Shown: positions 42,030 to 51,054, counted from the first letter of the stretch. The stretch: DNA of 51,673 nucleotides from Mariniphaga sp. (GCA_024636975.1 JAGXGA010000059.1:1-51673), one strand, 5' to 3'. Numbers and translations: made by a program. The notes: generated by a model from the sequence alone, not told the origin.

Positions 42030-42506
42030 TTAAGCAGTAAGCAAATTGGCCAGTATAGCAGCCAGTTTTTCTTGGGAGAGCGATTCCAGTATTTTCATAA
42101 CTTCTTCTGCTTTATCGGAACTGTCTGATCGCAGCAGAAGTTTAATCTCCTTTATTTGTTTGCCGGTCAGTTCATCCTCAAGCAGTTCCTTTAATTTATA
42201 TTGATCTTCCTTTTCTTTCGGAAGCCCAAGCATTTCCAGTTCGGCTATGGTTGCTTCGAGAATGTCTTTTGCCTGGATGCGTACCGGGTCCTTGTCTTTT
42301 GCTGATCCTCCGGCTGCCGTATCGCGCAGGCTCCAGCTCGAATAGTCGTAATGCAGTTCGCTTATCATTTTCAATTTTGGGCTGTCGTTCCCAAATATAC
42401 GTTCCAAAAACAGGATGGTCCTGTTTTTCCAGGCGCTGAGGTCAAACCTGTTTTCATCGAGTCGTTCGATCTGTTGTTTCAACAATGTAATTTCCTTTTC
42501 TGCCAT
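42030..42506 (-). CDS. Helical coiled-coil protein of unknown function
   Basis: A 158-residue charged protein. It starts with a coiled-coil helix (EITLLKQQIERLDENRFDLS). A conserved-looking segment WKNRTILFLERIFGNDSPKL follows, and then IQAKDILEATIAELEMLG. The last part is helical with many Glu/Lys. No membrane segment or catalytic motif is seen. It is the first gene of a strand group followed by the glycosyltransferase after 10 bp. I do not recognise the family. Confidence 0.6.
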   Translation of the reverse strand: MAEKEITLLKQQIERLDENRFDLSAWKNRTILFLERIFGNDSPKLKMISELHYDYSSWSLRDTAAGGSAKDKDPVRIQAKDILEATIAELEMLGLPKEKEDQYKLKELLEDELTGKQIKEIKLLLRSDSSDKAEEVMKILESLSQEKLAAILANLLTA

Positions 42507-42617
42507 TTCAACTGGTTCTTATATTGAGGTGCATGAATTAGCAGGATAAATATAATGGAAGTACCTTTAATAACAGTGGTTTTATCCCTAAAATCCGCAG
42601 GATTGAAACTTATCAAT

Positions 42618-42649
42618 AAATCATCAGAAAGTAAGTCATCCGATGATTT
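42618..42649. terminator. Weak bidirectional hairpin downstream of the inositol phosphatase gene
   Basis: AAATCATC pairs with GATGATTT around a 16-base loop. The plus-strand side continues with TTTATTTT, the minus-strand side with ATTGAT. It lies about 80 bp after the stop of the gene at 42728. The stem is A/T-rich, so the call is uncertain. The gap 42507-42727 has nothing else to report. Confidence 0.35.
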
Positions 42650-42727
42650 TTTATTTTAATTCACTATGTTATTTATATCTAATCCATAACTTGATGACTA
42701 TTTCCGGCATTCATGCATATTGCGGAT

Positions 42728-43531
42728 TTACTTTCCCAGGTGTTTATGGATGATTTCATAAAAGGTATTAAATATTCCTGTGCTACCGGCAATAAGCTCT
42801 CTTCCAAACAGCCAGTTTTCTCCGCCGTTGAAATCAGATATTCTGCCGCCTGCCTGTTTCAGTATTAAGGCTCCTGCAGCTACATCCCACGGATGGAGTC
42901 CATGTTCATAAAAAGCATCGAACCTGCCTGCTGCCACATAAGCAATATCCACAGCTGCCGAACCCATGCGCCTCATTCCACGTGTATGCCTCATAAGGTA
43001 ACGCATGGCATCGATGTAATCTTCAACTTTGTCGAAATCATAATAAGGAAAACCTGTCCCAATAAGTGTGTCTTCGAGCCGGGTGGCAGTGGCTGTTTTA
43101 ATCTCTTTTTCGTTTAACCAGGCCTGACTATCTTTCCAGGCATAAAACATTTCATCCTGACCCACTTCATACACTACGCCAACTACAATTTCACTGTCTT
43201 CCATAAGTGCAATGCTTACCGAGTGGGGAGTAATCCCATGGATGTAGTTTGTTGTTCCATCCAGCGGATCAATAATCCACTTGTACTTTTCATTGGTATG
43301 TGTGGCAGTGCCTTCTTCGGTAATGAATCCGCTTCCGGGAATCAGCTGTCGCAGTTTTTTAACAATGGCTTTTTCCGTTTCCTTATCAACATAGGTAACC
43401 AAACTGGCTACACTCTTTAATTCCACGTCTTCTTCCGAAATTTTACTTCGTTCTTCCCTTATGAAACTTCCTGCATCACGTGCTATTTTTTTTACTTCCA
43501 CGCAAATTGACTGGTAATCATTTGGCTGCAT
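42728..43531 (-). CDS. Inositol monophosphatase family protein
   Basis: A 267-residue magnesium-dependent sugar-phosphate phosphatase. Metal-binding residues are in FITEEGT (Glu) and WIIDPLDGTTNYIHGIT (D-P-L-D-G-T), and the final Asp in HPWDVAAGALILKQAGG. These define the family, which includes inositol-1-phosphatase, SuhB and CysQ; CysQ-like activity on PAP cannot be excluded. The length is normal. It is a single gene about 105 bp downstream of mtaB on the same strand. Confidence 0.92.
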   Translation of the reverse strand: MQPNDYQSICVEVKKIARDAGSFIREERSKISEEDVELKSVASLVTYVDKETEKAIVKKLRQLIPGSGFITEEGTATHTNEKYKWIIDPLDGTTNYIHGITPHSVSIALMEDSEIVVGVVYEVGQDEMFYAWKDSQAWLNEKEIKTATATRLEDTLIGTGFPYYDFDKVEDYIDAMRYLMRHTRGMRRMGSAAVDIAYVAAGRFDAFYEHGLHPWDVAAGALILKQAGGRISDFNGGENWLFGRELIAGSTGIFNTFYEIIHKHLGK

Positions 43532-43636
43532 TTTATATCTTTTTAAAGTATTTTCTTTGAACGAATGCTAATATTTATGCAAAAGATAACAGTTATCTCC
43601 GGTTAATGTTGGGTATTTAAAAAAGAACCGGCTATT

Positions 43637-44938
43637 TCAGATAAATTCAAAGTTTGCATGTCCATTTGGTAAAATGTCCTTCAGCCTGATTTTTTGCAAT
43701 TCGTTAATCAGTTCATCCCTGAGGGATGTTTCCACCCTAATATAATTTTCAGTGAACCCACTCATATTTGTACCTTTTTTTTGTGACTCGAACAATACTG
43801 TTTGTTCAGTACCGAGGTGCTTTTGATAAAACGCACGTAATTTTTTTTCTGAGAGGTTGATGTACATCTGGGTACGCCGCTTTCGATCTGAGATATCAAC
43901 TTTCCATGGGATTTTCAATGCCTGGGTGCCACTACGTTCCGAGTAGGTGAAGGCATGCAGCTGCGAAACTTCCAGCCGATTTAAGAAATCGTATGATTCC
44001 TGAAAAAGATCCACTGTTTCCCCGTTAGTACCTGCAATAACATCAACACCGATAAAGGCATGTGGAACGATGCTGCGTATCTGCTGAATCCGCTTTTCGA
44101 ACAACCCGGTAGAGTACTTTCGTTTCATCAGTGAGAGGATTTCATCCGATCCCGATTGCAGGGGAATATGAAAATGCGGCATTATAACCGTTGAAGCGGC
44201 TACCAGTTCAATAATTTCATCTTTCAATAAGTTGGGTTCAATGGAACCTAGCCGGAGCCGGTAAAGGCCTTTTACCTGTTCCAGTGCTTTTAGCAGTTCA
44301 AGGAAATTTTCACCTGTGGTTTTTCCATAATCGCCAATGTTTACTCCTGTCAGCACCACCTCCTTATATCCTTTTTCAACTGCTTTCTGTGCTTCCTTTA
44401 CTGTGTTTTCAACCGAATCGTTTCTGCTCTTTCCCCGTGCATATGGAATGGTGCAGAATGAGCAGTAATAATCGCAACCATCCTGGATTTTAAGAAAACT
44501 GCGGGTGCGGTCACCCCAGGAAAAGGCTTTGTGATAGCTTTTTATATCGGCAAGACGGGTAGTTATTATTTCGGTTGCCGGACGTTTGGAAAGATCGCCA
44601 AGGTGTGCCGGAATGTGAAATTTTTCCTGTGTGCCCAATACAAGGTCAACTCCTTCAATGTTGCCCGCTTCACCGGGTTTGAGCTGGGAATAACATCCTA
44701 CGACCACTACCATGGCCTGCGGGTTTTGTTTTACGGCCTGTCTTATAATATTTCTGCTTGCTTTATCTCCCTGGTTGGTTACCGAACAGGTATTTATAAC
44801 ATAAACATCGGCTTTCTCATCAAACCCGACCCGTTCGAACCCAACTTCTTTCAATGCTCCCGCTATTGTGGATGTTTCTGAAAAGTTGAGTTTGCACCCC
44901 AATGTATAGAAAGCTGCTTTTTTCCCCTGGTAATTCAT
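43637..44938 (-). CDS. mtaB: tRNA t6A37 methylthiotransferase
   Basis: A 433-residue radical-SAM enzyme that adds a methylthio group to t6A37 in tRNAs reading ANN codons. The N-terminal domain (about 1-130) contains AFYTLGCKLNFSET, ADVYVINTCSVTNQGD and VVVVGCYSQ with the three cysteines of the first [4Fe-4S] cluster. The radical-SAM motif is CDYYCSFC in KIQDGCDYYCSFCTIPYARG. HIPLQSGSDEILSLMKRKY is typical of the family. The C-terminal TRAM domain (about 370-433) is present. Motifs are those of MtaB rather than MiaB or RimO. The promoter upstream is good. Confidence 0.92.
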   Translation of the reverse strand: MNYQGKKAAFYTLGCKLNFSETSTIAGALKEVGFERVGFDEKADVYVINTCSVTNQGDKASRNIIRQAVKQNPQAMVVVVGCYSQLKPGEAGNIEGVDLVLGTQEKFHIPAHLGDLSKRPATEIITTRLADIKSYHKAFSWGDRTRSFLKIQDGCDYYCSFCTIPYARGKSRNDSVENTVKEAQKAVEKGYKEVVLTGVNIGDYGKTTGENFLELLKALEQVKGLYRLRLGSIEPNLLKDEIIELVAASTVIMPHFHIPLQSGSDEILSLMKRKYSTGLFEKRIQQIRSIVPHAFIGVDVIAGTNGETVDLFQESYDFLNRLEVSQLHAFTYSERSGTQALKIPWKVDISDRKRRTQMYINLSEKKLRAFYQKHLGTEQTVLFESQKKGTNMSGFTENYIRVETSLRDELINELQKIRLKDILPNGHANFEFI

Positions 44939-44961
44939 TTAAAATCATTCTAAATAATTTG

Positions 44962-44991
44962 CAAAAATAGAAAAAAGCCTGCTTTCACAAA
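44962..44991 (-). promoter_or_regulatory. Bacteroidota promoter of mtaB
   Basis: On the minus strand, TTTG (44991-44988) and TATTTTTG (44969-44962) are separated by 18 bp, close to the usual -33/-7 spacing. The ATG is 23 bp further on. Confidence 0.55.
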
Positions 44992-45042
44992 AAGTATAAT
45001 CAAAACAAACAAACTAAGTATGCTGAAATTAATACAGATTAC

Positions 45043-46362
45043 TTACAAAAGGTTGCTTGCCAATTCAGCAAGGTAACTGCGTTCGCCTTTCAGCAGGTTG
45101 ATGTGGGCAAACAGTTCCTGGTTGTGCATGTGGTCGATCATGTAAGCCAAACCGTTTGATTTAATATCAAGATAAGGGGAGTCTATCTGTTGCAGGTCTC
45201 CTGTAAATACCATTTTTGTTCCCTCTCCAGCCCTGGTGATAATGGTTTTTATTTCATGGGGAGTCAGGTTTTGAGCTTCGTCAATAATGAAAAACGAGTT
45301 GGAAAGGCTTCTTCCCCGGATGTATGCCAGCGGAGTTATCACGAGCCTTTCTTCTTTCTGCAGCTCTTCAATTTTCTGATATTCCTGACTACGTGGATTA
45401 AAAACGTGCTTTATTACGGAAAGATTATCGAACAGGGGTTGCATATAGGGATTAATTTTTTCTGATGCATCACCCGGAAGATAGCCCAGATCGCGGTTGC
45501 TCAAAGCTACAATAGGCCTGGCCAGCAGAATTTGGTCGTACGATTTGTGTGTTTCAATTGCAGCAGCCAATGCCAGCAGAGTTTTGCCGGTTCCTGCTTT
45601 TCCGGTCAGTGCCACCAGTTGTATATCGGGATTTGTAAGCATGCTCAGGCTAAATGTCTGCTCTGCATTGCGTGGTTTGATGCCATAAGCTGGTTTTTTT
45701 TCCACCCGCCTGATGTTGTTGTTTTTTTTATCGTATCTGCCCAGAACGCTTGAGCTTATCCCTTTCATTATCAGACATTCATTGGCCTCTAGTTGTAATT
45801 CTTGATTCAGTTCTGTAATTTCTATTGTACCCTGATCGTATAATTTTGCAATTATATCGTCGTTCAGATTTTCATAAGTAGTGATTGTTTTATCAAGCAA
45901 ACTTTCATCCTTTATCTGGTCGGTTTTATAATCTTCTGCAAGGATGCCCAACGATTTGGCCTTTAACCTTAAGTTGATGTCTTTGCTTACTAGTATAATA
46001 TTTCTTCGGGGGAATTTTTTTGTAGTATGCTCGGCTATTGCCAGGATGCGGTGATCAGCTATATCCTCCCGAAACGATGCTTTCATTTCTTCTGAAAAAG
46101 GCTTACCCGTTTCAATACGCAGTTTGCCTTTACCTTTCCCCAGGGATTTGCCCCCGTTAAACAACTTGTCTCCTGTAAGTTCATCAAGGGTACGCACAAA
46201 TTCACGTGCCTGGTAATTTATAAGTTCGTTTCCTTTTTTAAATTTATCAAGTTCCTCCAGCACCACAATCGGGAGAATTATATCATTATCCTGAAACTGG
46301 TAAATACATGTGTGGTCGTGTAAAATGACATTGGTATCGAGAATGAAAATTTTGCTAGGCAT
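45043..46362 (-). CDS. PhoH-like ATPase with N-terminal PIN domain
   Basis: A 439-residue two-domain protein. Residues about 1-150 form a PIN nuclease (FILDTNVILHD with Asp9, IVVLEELDKFK, DHRILAIAEH, ILVSKDINLRLKAK); the acidic residues of the active site are kept. Residues about 235-439 are the PhoH ATPase with Walker A GKAGTGKT (254-261) and Walker B SFFIIDEAQNLTPHE. Related PIN-PhoH proteins unwind and cut RNA. Here the two modules are one chain, as in the YlaK group. It is a single gene, divergent from folC. Confidence 0.92.
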   Translation of the reverse strand: MPSKIFILDTNVILHDHTCIYQFQDNDIILPIVVLEELDKFKKGNELINYQAREFVRTLDELTGDKLFNGGKSLGKGKGKLRIETGKPFSEEMKASFREDIADHRILAIAEHTTKKFPRRNIILVSKDINLRLKAKSLGILAEDYKTDQIKDESLLDKTITTYENLNDDIIAKLYDQGTIEITELNQELQLEANECLIMKGISSSVLGRYDKKNNNIRRVEKKPAYGIKPRNAEQTFSLSMLTNPDIQLVALTGKAGTGKTLLALAAAIETHKSYDQILLARPIVALSNRDLGYLPGDASEKINPYMQPLFDNLSVIKHVFNPRSQEYQKIEELQKEERLVITPLAYIRGRSLSNSFFIIDEAQNLTPHEIKTIITRAGEGTKMVFTGDLQQIDSPYLDIKSNGLAYMIDHMHNQELFAHINLLKGERSYLAELASNLL

Positions 46363-46469
46363 TTTATCAAATTAGAAATTTGCGAAATGTATATAATTTA
46401 ACGGGAATTTAACTGTTGTATTTTAAATTTTAATAAACTTGCACCGGTTAATAAATTTATTGTTTAGAA

Positions 46470-47765
46470 TTGGATTATTCTGATACACTTGACTATTTAT
46501 TTTCCAGGTTACCAATGTTTCAGCGGATTGGACCTGCCGCATATAAAGATAATCTGGATAATACGATTTTACTTGGGAGTTATTACAACAATCCGCACCG
46601 ATTGTTTAAAACCATTCATGTGGCAGGTACAAACGGAAAGGGCTCCGTTTCGCATATGTTGGCGGCTATATTACAATCGGCAGGTTTTAAAACCGGGCTT
46701 TATACCTCTCCCCATCTTTCCGATTTCCGGGAACGTATTCGCATTAATGGAGAAATGATTTCAACCGATGATGTGATGGAATGGGTGGAAAACTTCAGGG
46801 AGAAAAATGAAGAGTGGGAGATTGAGCCTTCCTTCTTTGAGCTTACTGTGGCTATGGCATTTGATTATTTTGCCGCGCAGCAGGTTGATATTGCAATAAT
46901 AGAGGTAGGCCTGGGCGGACGACTTGATTCCACCAACATAATTAATCCTGAAGTGAGCGTAATCACCAACATAGGTATGGACCATACTGCTCTTTTGGGC
47001 GATTCGCTTGAAAAGATTTCATTTGAAAAAGCGGGCATTATAAAGGATGGAGTTCCTGTAATTGTTGGGACAACACAACCTGAGACAATGAATGTCTTTA
47101 ATGAAGTGGCTGCTTTGAAGCTGGCACCTTTATTTTTTGCTGACCAGGAATATTCTGTAGACTATGCATTGTCAGATTTGGAGGGTAATCAGTTGCTTTC
47201 AGTCAGAAGGAACGGACAGACTCTGTTTCCGCAGTTGAAGATCGATTTGAAAGGAATGTATCAGCAGAAGAATCTGCCAGCTGTATTGAAGACGGTAGAG
47301 TTACTGAGGGAAATGCATTGGGAGATTTCCGATGAGCACTTACTGAATGGCCTGGCTAATGCAAAAAGAATGACAGGTCTTCAGGGACGTTGGCAAATAC
47401 TTGGATACAATCCATTGATGGTTTGCGATACGGTGCACAATGCCGAAGGAATGGCTGAAGTAGTGAAACAGATAATGCAGACACCATTTGAAAGGCTACA
47501 TTTTGTAATCGGTGTAGTAAGCGATAAAGATACCGGAAAGATTTTAAGCCTGTTGCCCGATGCTGCTGAGTATTATTTCACCCGGGCTGATATCCCAAGG
47601 GCAATGGATGAAAAGGAACTTGCCCGATTAGCAGGGCAATTTAATCTGAAGGGGGCAGTATTTTCTTCAGTTGAGAAGGCATTTAATGCAGCCCGCAGTC
47701 GTGCAGGGGCAAACGATATGGTTTTTGTAGGGGGTAGTAATTTTGTAGTTGCAGAAATTTTATGA
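46470..47765 (+). CDS. folC: Bifunctional folylpolyglutamate/dihydrofolate synthase
   Basis: A 431-residue Mur-ligase-fold enzyme that makes dihydrofolate from dihydropteroate and adds the glutamate tail of folates. The ATP loop is AGTNGKGSVSHML (52-64), followed by GLYTSPHLSDFRERIRING and the metal-site IIEVGLGGRLDSTNIINP. VITNIGMDHTALLGDSLEKI and the following SFEKAGIIK are also family blocks. The C-terminal ligand domain ends with VGGSNFVVAEIL. The start is a TTG at 46470 (product begins MDYSDTLDYLFSRLP); there is no ATG nearby. It is divergent from phoH and ends just before the tRNA promoter. Confidence 0.94.
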   Translation: MDYSDTLDYLFSRLPMFQRIGPAAYKDNLDNTILLGSYYNNPHRLFKTIHVAGTNGKGSVSHMLAAILQSAGFKTGLYTSPHLSDFRERIRINGEMISTDDVMEWVENFREKNEEWEIEPSFFELTVAMAFDYFAAQQVDIAIIEVGLGGRLDSTNIINPEVSVITNIGMDHTALLGDSLEKISFEKAGIIKDGVPVIVGTTQPETMNVFNEVAALKLAPLFFADQEYSVDYALSDLEGNQLLSVRRNGQTLFPQLKIDLKGMYQQKNLPAVLKTVELLREMHWEISDEHLLNGLANAKRMTGLQGRWQILGYNPLMVCDTVHNAEGMAEVVKQIMQTPFERLHFVIGVVSDKDTGKILSLLPDAAEYYFTRADIPRAMDEKELARLAGQFNLKGAVFSSVEKAFNAARSRAGANDMVFVGGSNFVVAEIL

Positions 47766-47771
47766 TTTTTG

Positions 47772-47802
47772 TTTGCAGAACTCAAAATAGGTTATATATT
47801 TG
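47772..47802 (+). promoter_or_regulatory. Strong Bacteroidota promoter of the tRNA-Val transcript
   Basis: TTTG at 47772-47775 and TATATTTG at 47795-47802 are 19 bp apart, an ideal match to the -33/-7 (TAnnTTTG) pattern. The leader after it (CCTTTCCGGAAAG) can form a small hairpin. Confidence 0.75.
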
Positions 47803-47843
47803 CAGCGCCTTTCCGGAAAGTGAGGCACGTTCTTAAATCTAAA

Positions 47844-47904
47844 GGGAGCTTAGCTCAGTTGGTTCAGAGCATCCCGCCATAAAGCGGGAGGGTCAACTGG
47901 TTCG
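47844..47904 (+). pseudogene. Degenerate tRNA copy (tRNA-Val-like)
   Basis: The first 28 bases (GGGAGCTTAGCTCAGTTGGT and on) equal those of the functional tRNA-Val 78 bp downstream. The anticodon arm TCCCGC-CATAAA-GCGGGA has only six loop bases where seven are needed, and the T-arm breaks off after TGGTTCG, so no 3' acceptor half exists. It looks like a former tRNA-Val, with CTTACAA in the loop changed to CATAAA. It is transcribed from the same promoter but cannot fold into a tRNA. Confidence 0.8.
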
Positions 47905-47921
47905 GCATTAAGAATAAAAAA

Positions 47922-47996
47922 GGGAGCTTAGCTCAGTTGGTTCAGAGCACCTGGTTTACACCCAGGGGGTCACTGGTTCGAATCCAGTAGTTCCCA
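47922..47996 (+). tRNA. tRNA-Val (anticodon TAC)
   Basis: A complete cloverleaf. The acceptor stem is GGGAGCT/AGTTCCC with a G-U pair and discriminator A. The D-arm contains AGCTCAGTTGGTTCAGAGC, the anticodon arm is CCTGG-TTTACAC-CCAGG with anticodon TAC, and the T-arm ACTGG-TTCGAAT-CCAGT. The CCA end is not encoded. It is the second tRNA unit after the promoter at 47772 and is followed by a terminator. Its 3' end marks the switch to more A/T-rich accessory-looking sequence. Confidence 0.96.
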
Positions 47997-48007
47997 CGAT
48001 TACAATT

Positions 48008-48044
48008 AAACCGCAATTGATATTCAGTCAGTTGCGGTTTTTTA
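48008..48044 (+). terminator. Rho-independent terminator of the tRNA transcript
   Basis: AAACCGCAA pairs with TTGCGGTTT, with further pairs inside (TTGA/TCAG), then TTTATTTAT. It lies 12 bp after the tRNA. Confidence 0.85.
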
Positions 48045-48351
48045 TTTATAATTTGCACAACATTTGCACAACTCATGCCAAAAACCAACCTTTTTGCTCG
48101 TAATTCATTCAATCTTTCAAATTATTGTTGACCTATTAAACCAGAAATATTAGAATTGAGAAAACTGTAAATACTAAATCTATACGTGTCTAAAATACAC
48201 TTATGGGTGATTTGCAGGCATTAACTCTCTAAAAATGCAAAGAATAACCAGGGGGGGACACCCCTTTTTGAAAAAAGACAAAGCCCCACATCTGACATTC
48301 AAATAATTTTTTTTTATTTTTTTTGAAAGCCAATAATGTTTGATAGATCTT
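48045..48351. other. Gene-free A/T-rich stretch after the tRNA, with an 11-bp direct repeat
   Basis: No gene is visible. ATTTGCACAAC occurs twice in tandem (48051-48061 and 48062-48072). Further on are a GGGGGG tract (about 48250-48256) followed by ACACCCC, and long T-runs near 48308-48325. The tandem repeat beside the tRNA 3' end is a possible integration site, but no integrase gene is in the window. Confidence 0.45.
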
Positions 48352-49302
48352 TTAATCTTTTATGCAACGTACTGAAGCACCACAGTCCATCGGAGTAGTT
48401 CCTTTGCTTATAGTTGTTTTATTGTAAAATAAAAATTGAGTCCATAGGGTGCGACTACCCGCTATTGAAGAACTCCAATAGTTACCTTGGGTTGTGAGAG
48501 AAACAAAATCTCCATTATGGTCTCGTAATCCACTGGGAACGGCTGTAAATCCAACTTCATTTGTTGCTCCACTATTTGGATCTAACCAATGTAAAAAACC
48601 TGATTCTTTAAGTTTGCCTCCTGCAATATCTACTCCACCCAAAAAATCAATAAGTGTTGTCCATTCAGAATCATTAGGCACATGCCAACCTATTGGGCAT
48701 AATTTCCCGTTGTTGACAGCGTACCAATTATATAATGCTCCGTAACCGTCTTTATTGGTTGAAGCATCATTGTCGTACCAGCAATAAGCAGGAGTTTCTA
48801 TATTTACCCATGCACTATTTTCTGTGACCAATGGGATAGAAGTTCCATCATTGTACTTACTTGTTTTAAGGTTCTCTTTCATCCATATTTGTGTGCCAAT
48901 TGTAACCATGTTATAAATATTGCCCTCAACATCGGTTATTGTCCCTGCAACAAATGAAAAAGTTTCGCCATATACAGTTCCTTTTCTGTTGGTGGCATAA
49001 GCTCTGGCATAATATGTAGTCCCTTGCACTAAATCGGTCAATGTACTTGTAAAATCTCCCAGCCCAGTGCCTTCTATTGTGAATTTATCATTAATCGTAG
49101 GCATATTATTTGTGCTCCAACATATACCTCTTTCAATAACAGAAGCCCCACCGTCTGAAATTACTGTGCCTCTGCCAGTGGCTGAAAATTCGGAATCATT
49201 GATTAATTCATAAGTTGTTACTTCTGGTAAAAGCGCATGATCTTCTTTCTTACATGAAATAATTGAAATAATTGCAATTGTAATGATTAGTAGTTTTTTC
49301 AT
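48352..49302 (-). CDS. Lipoprotein with Fib_succ_major domain
   Basis: A 316-residue surface lipoprotein. The lipobox is IISIISCKKE (lipidated Cys about 17). Residues about 25-115 look like a fibronectin-type beta-sandwich (STLTDLVQGTTYYARAYATN is a strand signature of such domains). Residues about 120-316 form the Fibrobacter-type major paralogous domain (TIGR02145): VEGNIYNMVTIGTQIWMKEN, then LYNWYAVNNGKLCPIGWHVP, then YWSSS and GASVRCIKD. The biochemical role is unknown; such proteins are displayed outside the cell. It stands alone in an A/T-rich area. Confidence 0.88.
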   Translation of the reverse strand: MKKLLIITIAIISIISCKKEDHALLPEVTTYELINDSEFSATGRGTVISDGGASVIERGICWSTNNMPTINDKFTIEGTGLGDFTSTLTDLVQGTTYYARAYATNRKGTVYGETFSFVAGTITDVEGNIYNMVTIGTQIWMKENLKTSKYNDGTSIPLVTENSAWVNIETPAYCWYDNDASTNKDGYGALYNWYAVNNGKLCPIGWHVPNDSEWTTLIDFLGGVDIAGGKLKESGFLHWLDPNSGATNEVGFTAVPSGLRDHNGDFVSLTTQGNYWSSSIAGSRTLWTQFLFYNKTTISKGTTPMDCGASVRCIKD

Positions 49303-49579
49303 TTGATTTGGTTTTATTGCTGTTTGAAAAGTTTTAAATTTTGGAATTATAACAAGTCCAAATTTACAAAATCCAATTCATTTAATACAACATATCTACA
49401 ACATTTGACAACTAAACCACAACTTTATAAAATTGAATTATAGCTAAAATAGGCCAAAAGGATAGACATCGACAGAGAATAAAATAAAAAACAACATATC
49501 ATTTCAACAGAAAATACAACATATTGATATTAAAAATCTAATTATCAGATAATTAAATAATATTATTGTTAATTTAAGT

Positions 49580-49645
49580 ATAAATAAAAACTAACTTTTA
49601 TATAAGTAAAAACTAATATTAATATAAGTAAACACTAACTTTTAT
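49580..49645. repeat. Three 22-bp tandem repeats
   Basis: Units at 49580-49601, 49602-49623 and 49624-49645 follow the pattern ATAAGTAAAAACTAACTTTTAT with few changes. They directly abut, with no spacers. They lie in the 479-bp gene-free gap between two leftward genes; the remainder of that gap is A/T-rich without other features. Confidence 0.85.
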
Positions 49646-49781
49646 AATACATTTTGAGTATTTTCCAATGTTTGGTTTAAGAATTAACTGGGGGACATAA
49701 TGTTATAACATGAATAACTTATTATTAAGATTAACACAAGACAAAAAGAACAGTTATTAGAAGGATTGATTAAGCAAAAAA

Positions 49782-50825
49782 TTAAAGTTTCTCTAATTCT
49801 TTTTTTCTATTCTCGTTATTTTTAAAGCCTTTATAAACTTTACTTCGATAACCTGAAACAAAAGTTATATTATAATTTTCGCCACCTAATTTGACCGTTA
49901 TATCGCTTCTTTCTAAATCCCAACTTGCATAATAGATAAGATGCCCCAAACTGATTGCAAAACCGTACTTATCCTTATCGTTTTTATATAAGGAATTTTT
50001 CCATATAGGCATATTGATAGCAGGATTTCCATATTTTTCTGACAATAGTTCTATTAATCTGTTAAAATCTTGTATATAATCATTTTCATTAGTATGTTCA
50101 ACATTAAATACATAATATGCCCCGGACAATTTATTCTCAACAAATTCATAAACAACAGAACAATTCATGCCAGCAACATAGTCATCGAATGAATATAGGT
50201 TTTCTATCCCTGCCTTATCCTTTTTACCTTCTTTCATCAAGATTGATTCTCTTGATTCTCCCCAACTTGCAACTCTAAAATCTAATTTGTCGAGACCAAA
50301 TTCTTTGGCAGTCATTTCATTTCTTTCTTTTATTTCTATGGTATATAATTGCATTTTATCAACCACAATATGCTTGACATCAATTACGATATTTTCATTA
50401 TGCCATTTTCTATCATTAGAAAATAAAATCCCTTCACCATCTTTTTTTGAATCAGGTGTTCCAAAATTTTCTGATAATAAAACATCAAGACTACCACATA
50501 ATTGCTTAGGACTTTCATCTTTTAATAATTCTTTGGGAATGTAAAAATAAAGAGAAACAAGTTTTTTAGATAAAGAATCAACTTTAAACCAAACATTAAA
50601 AGCATAATCCCCAAGTATAATATTATCTATGCCGTAGTTACATACACTTTTATCACTTTCATTATAAATATGTTTCCGTTGTTTAATAAGAGTAGCATAC
50701 TCTCCTGCAATTTCGCTTTCAGTACTATTCCATTTTATACTTTCAATAAATTTAAAAAAATCTATTTGAGCCTGAACTGACAAACTCATGATAAAAAGAA
50801 TGCTGAGTGTAATTGCCTTTTTCAT
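49782..50825 (-). CDS. Secreted protein of unknown function, 347 residues
   Basis: A protein with a signal peptide (MKKAITLSILFIMSLSVQAQ). The mature part has two similar-looking halves: IKWNSTESEIAGEYATLIKQ with YAFNVWFKVDSLSKKLVSLY, and FRVASWGESRESILMKEGKK with CSVVYEFVENKLSGAYYVFN. Each has a W-x-x-S-x-x-E/S opening, a beta-rich stretch, and then LSEN/EKFG/YGNP, so an internal duplication is likely. It may be periplasmic or lipid-free surface material. No family is recognised. The sequence is markedly A/T-rich. Confidence 0.65.
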   Translation of the reverse strand: MKKAITLSILFIMSLSVQAQIDFFKFIESIKWNSTESEIAGEYATLIKQRKHIYNESDKSVCNYGIDNIILGDYAFNVWFKVDSLSKKLVSLYFYIPKELLKDESPKQLCGSLDVLLSENFGTPDSKKDGEGILFSNDRKWHNENIVIDVKHIVVDKMQLYTIEIKERNEMTAKEFGLDKLDFRVASWGESRESILMKEGKKDKAGIENLYSFDDYVAGMNCSVVYEFVENKLSGAYYVFNVEHTNENDYIQDFNRLIELLSEKYGNPAINMPIWKNSLYKNDKDKYGFAISLGHLIYYASWDLERSDITVKLGGENYNITFVSGYRSKVYKGFKNNENRKKELEKL

Positions 50826-51046
50826 TTTGATTTGTTTTTTTGATTGTTAAAAAGATAAATTTTCAAATAAATACACTACTAAATTACAAATAATTCCCAT
50901 CAAAATCATGAATGCGAAACCTCCCAAACAAAAGGCGGTAATATTTTCATTTTTGGGTGAACATGATTGTTTTCTGCATCATCCCATATTCTAAATATAT
51001 ACCTCCAGATTCTTTTCATTTGTTCAAAGTTACCAAAATGATTTGT

Positions 51047-51054
51047 TAATTTTG
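51047..51054 (+). promoter_or_regulatory. -7 element of the gene at 51084
   Basis: TAATTTTG fits TAnnTTTG and lies 29 bp upstream of the ATG. A TTTG at 51019-51022 is a possible, slightly distant -33 element. Confidence 0.5.

Noticed and set aside
42507-42727. Small RNA or gene in the gap
   Set aside because: Only a weak A/T-rich hairpin is seen; no open frame or promoter of quality.
47844-47904. A second functional tRNA
   Set aside because: The anticodon loop has six bases and the 3' half of the T-arm and acceptor is missing.
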